From Bimuria novae-zelandiae CBS 107.79 (Eukaryota > Ascomycota > Dothideomycetes > Pleosporales > Didymosphaeriaceae): 64,000 nucleotides of DNA. Position numbers and translations under genes: made by a program. Positions 57,146 to 64,000 of this stretch are shown one piece after another (positions within the stretch are counted from its first letter, which is position 1; every line of letters starts with the position of its first letter). The stretch is from contig ML976717.1 in assembly GCA_010015655.1 (NCBI GenBank), positions 1 to 64,000 of the forward strand, in the 5' to 3' direction. The notes under the pieces were generated by a model, which was not told the DNA's origin, did not search any database, and was given only the letters and a program-made list of their open reading frames with translations.

Positions 57146-58483
57146 CGTGGAGAGTGGAGGTGGTAAAGGCGGGAAGTTGTAGAGCGCCGTCGGTGACTAG
57201 TTCGGTCGGTGTTGGATGGTCTAAGTATGGGAGTCAAAAGCGTCAATTGAAAGAGCGTGGGTCGTTCAATGTGGAGGTTGTTGGTGTTGATGTTGGGAGC
57301 AGAGCTACCCCTCCACCCCACCTTCCTTCAATCGCGAAGTCGCAGCGGCTATCAACGGGATGTGTACCGTAGCGCGTTCAGTCAGCGGAGCATCTCTCTC
57401 TCTCCCCAGTTCTTGTTCGGATTAAAGTGAGAATCTTTCAATGCAACTGACCGATGAGGTGGGAACAACACCTTCACAAGGAACATACAAGGCACGAGAG
57501 AGACAGTGTGAAAAAGTGAAATCTATTGCTGTAAATCGTAGCACAAAAACCCGCATTATGACAAGAAGCCAAGATGAGCACGCTATGAAGCCCTTTCCAA
57601 TCCATGTACCCATATGCAAATGTCGAATGTGCAGAAACCCGGCTGATATGATATCCACAGAAGCCGAGGCCACCTATCCGGAGAGTCGCTCCATGATCTC
57701 GCATCATGAACATGTCCTCAGAAATAGACGATGGGGAAAAAGTTACAATGTGGCTTTACAACGTCCAAGCCTCATGAACTCAGATATCCAAAGAACTCGC
57801 GAATGTAAGCTTCTCCAAACTGGTGTAGAGAAGCAGTGTACCACGTTGCGCAGATAGCCAGAGAAAGCGTACAGTCGCGTTAGGTCTTGGGAATCAAAAT
57901 GCAACAACGTACAATAAAAGCTGATGGGACCGCGGGTATCAAAAATGACCTTCCGGATGTGAGCCTCCTGAGCAAGACACTGAAGAGCGGCAGGCGGCGC
58001 GAAGTCAGCCGGAGAATGTCAAATGTAAAGTAGGACAAAAGGCCGATGACAGCTCGTGTATTGAGAATGATCTCGCCAATGTGAGCTGTCCGATGGGCAG
58101 AGAAGAGGCCGGCGACGGTGCGCAGAAAGCCGGAGAGTGCGCAGAGTCACGTTGAAGCCTTGGGAATCGAGATGCAAAATCCTGCAGTGAAAGCCGATGG
58201 AAACGCCGATGTGAATGCCGAGAACCAGAAACATGTTTGGGCACAAGATGGCTGTGAATGGGCTTTGCTCAAAGTGAAGTAGTGATGCCGGACAAAACAT
58301 CAAGATATAATGGTCTTGTAATGTGAAACATTAGACACCTTTTGTGCGACGATTGTATAGAAGAGGGTGCATCTGCTGAAGATTGCAGAGAAGTCGTGCA
58401 TATGCCAGTGCGTCGTCAAGAAGTTGATAGCCTCGTGTCAACCCAGGATGGGCAGGCATCACCTGGCTCGAACGTTGAGGGAC
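57146..58483. other. intergenic region with diverged tandem repeat
   Basis: About 1.3 kb. The open frame at 57441-57857 shows no domain and is probably spurious. Two similar blocks lie near 57,848-57,910 and 58,118-58,185. Confidence 0.4.
57848..58210 (+). repeat. diverged direct repeat, period about 270 bp
   Basis: Block 1 (from 57,848) and block 2 (from 58,118) share GCAGA.AGCC.GAGA, AGTC.CGTT, CTTGGGAATC and ATGCAA in the same order and spacing. No coding frame is preserved. The function is unknown; it could be a degenerate tandem duplication in a non-coding transcript. Confidence 0.4.
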
Positions 58484-60187
58484 TCAATAGTGCGGTGCCG
58501 TCGGGAGCATCTGCGCGACGGGAGCAAAGGCCGTGGGGGCGGGAACAGGCGGGCCCATGGCGTCGTCGCCGAGGTCGTCATCGTCACCGCCCAGGTCATC
58601 GACATTGGAAACGACAGTTTCCTCGAAAAGCGAATCGCACTGGTGCGATCGGTCCCCCTCCGGCTCAGGATCGTCGGCCACGGGCAGCGGGGCAGAGCCA
58701 GTGACTTCAGCGAACTCCTCTGCGAGGTCGAGCTCCTTCTCGGAGGCAGCAACGTCGTCGTCTGGGAAGACAAACGCTTCCTCTGGACGCTCGTCCTCAT
58801 CCAGGCCTTCGTCAAGCTCAGTGTCACTCGCGTCTTGGAGGGCAGCCTGATGGACGGGGTCTCGGCGTTGCAACTCGTCACGTTCCAGGTTTTCTGCGGT
58901 CGCATATGGCACATCACCTTTGACGTCTTCATCCTCAGCGGCACGGTGAAGTTCCTGGGGTTCGCCGTCATCCTCTTCAACGACCTCGACCTCGATGTCA
59001 TCCTCCTCAACGACCTCGACCTCGATGTCATTCTCCTCAACGACCTCAACCTCAATAGCCTCGACGGTTCCTCCAACAAGCAGCGAAGGCTGTGCCGACA
59101 TGGCTCCCTCAGCATCGGAGCGTGTGTCACCTTCAGCGTCACCAGCGGACATCACGATAGATCCCTCAGCTGCTGCTTCAGACTCATCCTCGGCATCACC
59201 AAGGTCGTCAATCTCAACCTCAACCTCGGGCGCGGCAGCATCTTCCATGTCAACATCGTTGTCGACTTCGGCGTCCTCCTCCTCCACTGGAGCCTCGTCA
59301 GCGGGCGCTGCCTCGGCGTCGAGCAGCTGCTGGAGATAGTCGACCATGGCATCGTGGAAGCGGTCTGGCACATCCATGGTCGTGATGCCCTTCTTCTTGC
59401 GTGGCTTGATTTCGGTCTTGGCGACACGGCCGCTGTTCGTCTTACGCTCGGGGGTCTTGGTGGGTGTTGCTGTTACTCCCTGCTTCGATGGACGACCGCG
59501 TTTCTTCGGTTGTGCGGCTGCTTTGACTGCAGGCTTCTTCGTCTTGGTGGCGGCCTTGGACTGGGGAGCTTGGGCGGTCTGCTTGGGTGCGGCGCGAGTG
59601 CGTTTGGCGCGCGGGCTCGAGCGAGCGGCGGCGGCTGGCTTTTTGGCCTTGTTGGCGGTACGCTTGCTAACGCGCGACGACGTGGAGCCGACGACGCGCT
59701 CGAGGTCTAGGGCTGACTTTGAGGGGCGACCACGGCGCTTCGGGGCGGCCGTGTTTGCAACGGCTGGGTGGTCTGACTTGCGGCGACCACGACCGCGACC
59801 CTTTGTCGGGACAGGCGCATCTTCGACGGGCTCGGTCTTGGTCTTGGGCGGACGGCCACCGCGCTTCTTGGGAGCGGGCGGCTCCTCCTCGGCGACAGCG
59901 ACGGCGACGGGCTCTGGCTCTGCGGCTTTGCGACCGCGGCCGCGACCCTTCTTCGGCTGCTCGACTGCGGGCTCGGGCTCGGCTGCCACGACTTCCTCTT
60001 TTGCGCGCGCAGGGCGTCCACGTTTCTTAGGCGCAGGCTCGGATGCAGCTGAAGCGGCGGCTTTGGCGGCGCGACCGCGAGGCTTCGGTGAGTCCTTCGC
60101 GATTGCTGCTGAGGCGGCGGCTTTCGCAGCGCGACCTGAGCGAGTGGGGGTTGCGGCTGTAGCCTTGGCTTGCTTGCGCGGAGCCAT
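58484..60187 (-). CDS. large AT-hook chromatin-type protein
   Basis: Single exon, 567 aa from the Met at 60187 (MAPRKQAKATAATPTRSGR); the frame extends upstream to 60301 without coding character. The N-terminal half is Lys/Arg/Ala/Pro-rich with at least four AT-hook cores (KKRGRPARAK, KRGGRPPK, KRRGRPSKS, KKRGRPSKQ) plus GRGRGRK stretches, which bind the minor groove of AT-rich DNA. A short ordered segment (TMDVPDRFHDAMVDYLQQLL) separates it from a very acidic C-terminal half containing three copies of DIEVEVVEE-type repeats. Basic AT-hook plus acidic tail suggests a nuclear architectural or chromatin role. A degenerate transposon begins 227 bp upstream, in the promoter. Confidence 0.85.
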   Translation of the reverse strand: MAPRKQAKATAATPTRSGRAAKAAASAAIAKDSPKPRGRAAKAAASAASEPAPKKRGRPARAKEEVVAAEPEPAVEQPKKGRGRGRKAAEPEPVAVAVAEEEPPAPKKRGGRPPKTKTEPVEDAPVPTKGRGRGRRKSDHPAVANTAAPKRRGRPSKSALDLERVVGSTSSRVSKRTANKAKKPAAAARSSPRAKRTRAAPKQTAQAPQSKAATKTKKPAVKAAAQPKKRGRPSKQGVTATPTKTPERKTNSGRVAKTEIKPRKKKGITTMDVPDRFHDAMVDYLQQLLDAEAAPADEAPVEEEDAEVDNDVDMEDAAAPEVEVEIDDLGDAEDESEAAAEGSIVMSAGDAEGDTRSDAEGAMSAQPSLLVGGTVEAIEVEVVEENDIEVEVVEEDDIEVEVVEEDDGEPQELHRAAEDEDVKGDVPYATAENLERDELQRRDPVHQAALQDASDTELDEGLDEDERPEEAFVFPDDDVAASEKELDLAEEFAEVTGSAPLPVADDPEPEGDRSHQCDSLFEETVVSNVDDLGGDDDDLGDDAMGPPVPAPTAFAPVAQMLPTAPHY

Positions 60188-60413
60188 TGGTGTGTGGATC
60201 AAGGGTGATTGATGTGTAATGGAGATGTGGAGTGTAGGTATTGGATGCACAAAAAGATACGGGTATGCAGTTGCAAAAGGTGGTGTATTGAGAGTCGTCA
60301 AGCGTTTGGAGATTTGGTGTTGTTGCGCGTCGGAAAGTGTGGAGAGCTCAAGCTATATTATCGCGGTGGACCGTGCACCTTCCGCGCCTCCCCCTAACGA
60401 CTGGCTGCCCCGC
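60188..60413. promoter_or_regulatory. probable promoter of the AT-hook gene
   Basis: 226 bp between the AT-hook start codon and the transposon end. The promoter orientation follows from the gene; no specific motif was identified. Confidence 0.3.
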
Positions 60414-61851
60414 CACGCGGTAAACGAAAAATCGCGCACACCAAAACAACGCTAGTCCACCCCCGCCATGCAACACTCTGCAGCCACCTTTTTACACAAA
60501 AATAAAACTCCACACGCTACACCACTTTACGATAATATTTTACTACGTAATTAATTAGATAGCCTAATTACCTAATAACCCCTATTTAAACATGCTAAAA
60601 AAGTCGCGGATTAAAAGTGCCTACAAGTTCATGGATTTCCGCCGCATACCCTACTATTACAATAATATTTTTAGCTATTACGGCGTGAAACGCCGCTAGG
60701 GCTAGGAGATACTTGCTAAGGACAATATAGAGGCTAATAAGACTTATTATAATAGTATATTAACGGCGAAGAAGCGCGACAGACCCTTAAAGCTATCTTT
60801 AGAGGACCTAAAGCGTGCTAATAAGTATTTATAAGACCTAAGATAAGACGCCCGCGTCCTTACATAAGAGTAGCTAGCATATAAATTAGATCTCGGCGTT
60901 AGCGGCAAGACCCTTAAGGAGTATCTTTATACTATAAATTACTTAAAATATATTACTTATAATAAAGGCTAGATTTCCTAGCGCGTTATAAAGCTCCGCG
61001 TTAAGTACTCTACTATTATGCTTAAAAAGTACCTTAATAAGAAGGACTAGCGCCGCGTACGCTTCTCTAATAAGATACACTAAAGTATAGGGCTTAAGGG
61101 CAAGATAAGGATTATTAGAAAACCTAAAGAGCGCTATTATCGCGATTATATATAATACACATTAAATCGCGATAATAAGAAGACTCTAGAGCGCTAGCAC
61201 TTATAGGCCACTATAGGCTTTAATTTTAAGAGCAACTTATACTTTTATAACGTCCTAAGTAATAAAAATAGCAAGATAAGCCTTAAAGTATACTATAACG
61301 CGATCCTTAAGCGTATCGTTAAGCTATAAATTTTACGTAGCGACGACTTTGTGCTAAAGGAAGATAATAACTCTAGCTATAAAATAAGTAAATCCTCTAA
61401 TAATATTATTCGTAATTAGAAGAAAACCTATGGCTTAAAGTCCTACTTTAACTATACACACTTACCTAATTTAGTACTTATAGAAAATTGCTGGTAGCCT
61501 CTAAAGTAGTATCTTAAAAGGTTCCCCTATTAAGACGTCTTTAAAATAAGAGACCTTATAATTAAAGGCTAGTAATTAATTAGCTAAAAGTTTATAAATA
61601 AGCGCGTTAATAGCATGCTGTAAAGGCTGCGAGACTGCTACAACTCCAGCGGAGAAATTACATGTTATTAAGCCCAACACCAAACAAAAGTCATGTATAT
61701 ACAGATCTACATAGAAAGCAAGCCTCACGGTGCGATTTGGCGTCGAAATCGATTTAATATGGCTCGAATTTCGACTTTGTAGGGCAAATGTATGGGTGAC
61801 AAAAAGCTGACTCATCTAGTTTGGTGTGCGCGATTTTTCGTTTACCGCGTG
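60414..61851 (+). mobile_element. Tc1/mariner-like DNA transposon, RIP-degenerate, with perfect 32-bp inverted repeats
   Basis: The ends 60414-60445 and 61820-61851 are exact inverted repeats (CACGCGGTAAACGAAAAATC...). The plus strand between carries a stop-filled transposase. Near 60,590 it reads MLKKSRIKSAYKFMDFRRIP. Near 61,200-61,560 it reads ATIGFNFKSNLYFYNV, DDFVLKEDNNSSYK, KKTYGLKSYFNYTHLPNLV and LIENCW, matching the DDE_3 pattern of fungal Tc1-type transposases (LEEDN, S/P-D-L-x-P-I-E-N-x-W). It ends near SGEITCY. The interior is AT-rich from RIP, but the repeats are not. A 5-bp direct repeat CCCGC flanks both ends. Confidence 0.8.
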
Positions 61852-62960
61852 CCCGCTTATCTTCGTCATCGCCAACCACCGACCGTTCACGTGACCTCTG
61901 GCGTCTTAGCGGCGGCAGCAGCAGCCACGCTCCCAGCTGCCCAATGTTCAGTGCGAAGCTCTGTTTGCTTCGATCAACTGTCCCTATTCCAATGTGACAC
62001 AGTTTTGAGGACATATCTACTTTCGTTTCTGGCCTTTGTGCGATATCATATGGGCGATATCAACTGCGATAAAGGTCAACCTGTTCTCTCACCCATTAAG
62101 CGTCATAGATGGGAGACATGAAAACTCTCCAGGACGTCGAAGAATAAGGTAGGATTACTGTGAAGGCACTCCTCTTGCACGAATAACCCGTGCGAGATTT
62201 CAGATTACCATCATGAATAGGAAACAGTCATTCCCGCGGCTAACGTCCAAAGTCTCGCCTACTACGCTCGGATTATGACTACGACTAAGAGCTGGGATTT
62301 CGAGTAAGTCTCTACAAGAGCGTAAGCACGCAGCGCCCATCACTTCCCCATTTATATCTCGTGCTACTCTCTCGCAATGACCCACCAACCATCTGGATTG
62401 CATCGCTTACGACCTCTTCTGCAACCGCTTCTGCCGCGCGTCTGGCGGTGTGATATGTCTACATATATCAGCCAAGATGTCCTGAAACATCCAATGGTAA
62501 TTTAAGCCGACACTCCATATTGCCGGATCCTACACAAACAAGGTACCCGAAGGAACTATGACAGCCTAGAGGTCATCGCGAGAACTTCTACATATAATGC
62601 TGAACACTTGCAGCCAAATGAAGTGGGGCTTTCCCGTTCGTTTGCCCCATCACATGATGCTATCGTTTCGTGGCCAGTAAGAGGAAGAGACAGTCCGGCA
62701 ACATCGTGCTCGAAGAATCACAAACGTGCTGAGTTGAGAGCAAGGACCGCACTTGCATGACTCGCCTAGACAGAGAATGGCCACGATACGACCATATGGC
62801 ATTCTGGACCGCTAAGGAACGTGGGAATTAAACAAGGTAATTACGGCCCTGCATGCGACGCTCAACCACGCTCTTGGGACACTCCCTGCAAGCTTGAGGT
62901 ATAAAGAGGTGGTGCAACCGAAATTCGATACTCCACCTTCACCCGCTCGCCACCTCCAGC
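61852..62960. other. intergenic, nothing recognised
   Basis: About 1.1 kb of normal GC. ORFs here are short and without domain character. The final 70 bp is pyrimidine-rich and leads into the DUF8021-like gene. Confidence 0.4.
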
Positions 62961-63641
62961 ATGCTCCTCCCCATAACCCTCACGGCTCTCGCCTCCACAG
63001 CCTCAGCAGCCTACACCCGATCCTTCCTCCAAGCCCGCGGCGCCGACTACCTCAGTGCCCAACTCACCGGCACACCCTCCACCTTCTTGACCCACGCCGC
63101 CCAAAACTTCACCTACATCGAGAACAACACCCCCACCAGCTCCAACATAACCCTCACCTACCTCCTCAAAATCGACTACAACTACACCATCTACGACACC
63201 GCCCGCTGCGCCACCTTCTCCGAGCTCGTCTCAGCCTCAGACCCGCACCCATACATCATCCACACGCGCGTCGAGTACGCCGCCTCAGTCACCATCCCCT
63301 GGGGTCTACCCTGCTCCCGCATCGAAGGCGGGCTCTATGCGAACGGCACGTTCAACACCACCACGGGTAACTGCGAGCAGTCTCTGCCGTCTACGATCAT
63401 TGTGCCGTATCGATGGTATGTGGTTGATGAGGAGGCGGGGGTCGTGGATATGTTTGTGGGTTTTCCGGGACTGGATCGGACGCAGGGGAAAGCACCGATG
63501 CCGGATTCGCATTTGATAAGAGTGGAGGGGGGAAAGATTAAGTATATGCATACTTGGAGTAGTTGTGTCGTCCCGGGGTGTGGGGAGTTTGATCCGGATG
63601 ATCCGCTTTGTGAGGCCGAGGGGAAGTGTCCGGGGAATTAG
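62961..63641 (+). CDS. secreted DUF8021-like protein
   Basis: Single exon, 226 aa. Signal peptide MLLPITLTALASTASA is followed by a small secreted domain with several N-glycosylation sequons (NFT, NIT, NYT, NGT). The body contains KIDYNYTIYDTARCATFSEL and HPYIIHTRVEY, the pattern of the fungal DUF8021 domain, an NTF2-like fold common in extracellular proteins. The C-terminus has Cys pairs (CVVPGCGEFDPDDPLCEAEGKC) probably forming disulfides. Length and signal would fit a secreted effector or wall protein, but there is no direct evidence. Confidence 0.75.
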   Translation: MLLPITLTALASTASAAYTRSFLQARGADYLSAQLTGTPSTFLTHAAQNFTYIENNTPTSSNITLTYLLKIDYNYTIYDTARCATFSELVSASDPHPYIIHTRVEYAASVTIPWGLPCSRIEGGLYANGTFNTTTGNCEQSLPSTIIVPYRWYVVDEEAGVVDMFVGFPGLDRTQGKAPMPDSHLIRVEGGKIKYMHTWSSCVVPGCGEFDPDDPLCEAEGKCPGN

Positions 63642-63790
63642 AGGGAAGGGAGGTGTGGAGGTGTAGTAGGTAGAAGCTGGTCTATGGCACTATATTTTGT
63701 GAATGCGAAGTAGTTCTTCTACCGTGAGTAGCTGGCTGGTGCTTGTGCAGATGAACGGTACTTTTGTCGGTTATTGCGTGCCTCGGACGG

Positions 63791-63817
63791 AAAAAAAAAA
63801 AAAAAAAAAAAAAAAAA
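63791..63817 (+). repeat. poly-A tract, 27 nt
   Basis: Uninterrupted A run between GGACGG and GGGTGTGAG, 79 bp upstream of dispersed-repeat copy 3. It could be a genomic homopolymer or the tail scar of a retroposed sequence. Confidence 0.8.
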
Positions 63818-63895
63818 GGGTGTGAGAATCGTCGCAGCGATTTCTTTCGAGTATTGTAAGTTGCATGGTCCCACTCATACCATGCTCTCATGGAT

Positions 63896-64000
63896 ACAAG
63901 AATGAAACTTATCAAGGAGTCGTGATAGTCTTCGAAGGAGGTGCCGAGAGGAGGGTGGTGTGTTGCCCTGAACACAAACAATGAGGCGTAAAAGGCGTTC
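63896..64000 (+). repeat. short dispersed repeat, copy 3 (runs to the window edge)
   Basis: Related to copies 1 and 2: ATCAAGGAG, TAGTCTTCGAAGG, GGTGCCGAG, TGTTGCCCTG and AAAGGCGTTC are in the same order. The right end lies outside the window. Confidence 0.6.

Larger units (their letters stand above)
63642..64000. other. 3' region with poly-A tract and dispersed repeat
   Basis: No gene. It contains a 27-nt A run at 63791-63817 and dispersed-repeat copy 3 at 63896-64000. Confidence 0.5.

Noticed and set aside
57441..57857. 138-codon plus-strand ORF (MQLTDEVGTTPSQGTYK...)
   Set aside because: No domain, no splice structure and atypical composition; it lies in a repeat-bearing intergenic interval.
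58367..59710. 447-codon plus-strand ORF opposite the AT-hook gene
   Set aside because: Antisense shadow of the acidic/basic repeats; the minus strand has AT-hook cores and a clear start.

Overview
The window looks like nuclear DNA of a filamentous ascomycete (Pezizomycotina; a Dothideomycete is likely, but that is inference). Genes are GC-rich with short GT-AG introns of about 45-240 bp, and families include a Zn2Cys6 regulator, an EthD protein, a DUF8021-like secreted protein and a bL27m ribosomal protein. The transposons are AT-rich and full of TAG/TAA codons, as expected after repeat-induced point mutation (RIP).

Layout. (1) 1-1,070: right-hand end of a Fot1/pogo element. (2) 2.3-23.8 kb: a gene-dense block with a CoA-transferase III/racemase, mitoribosomal bL27m, a decayed ORF, a Zn2Cys6 factor next to a secreted six-hairpin glycosidase, a YjbQ/UPF0047 protein, tandemly duplicated small membrane ORFs, two low-complexity Gly/Tyr/His-rich genes, a DUF1279 mitochondrial protein, an Mpp6-like protein with a CCHC knuckle, an EthD protein, an insulin-degrading enzyme and a zinc-cluster-less regulator. 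(3) 24.1-27.7 kb: a second copy of the first element with a related pogo element nested inside it. (4) 28.0-29.0 kb: a short-chain dehydrogenase. (5) 29.06-45.83 kb: a transposon-rich region with a pogo element, copia relics on the minus strand, another Fot1-type element, a fresh solo LTR and a nearly intact piggyBac-like element sitting inside an LTR. (6) 45.8-51.5 kb: an ABC transporter cut off by that LTR and carrying an in-frame stop, then a secreted beta-lactamase-fold hydrolase with a broken signal-peptide frame. (7) 52.7-64 kb: a GPI-type cell-wall protein, a DapA-family aldolase, a large AT-hook protein, a degenerate Tc1/mariner element with perfect terminal repeats, and a DUF8021-like secreted protein.

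The left block is mostly housekeeping plus one probable regulator-enzyme pair. The dehydrogenase, the truncated ABC transporter and the broken hydrolase flank the transposon region and may be remains of a locus disrupted by insertions; this is inference. No tRNA, rRNA or CRISPR array was found. Gene ends rest on conserved protein motifs and splice consensus read by eye.
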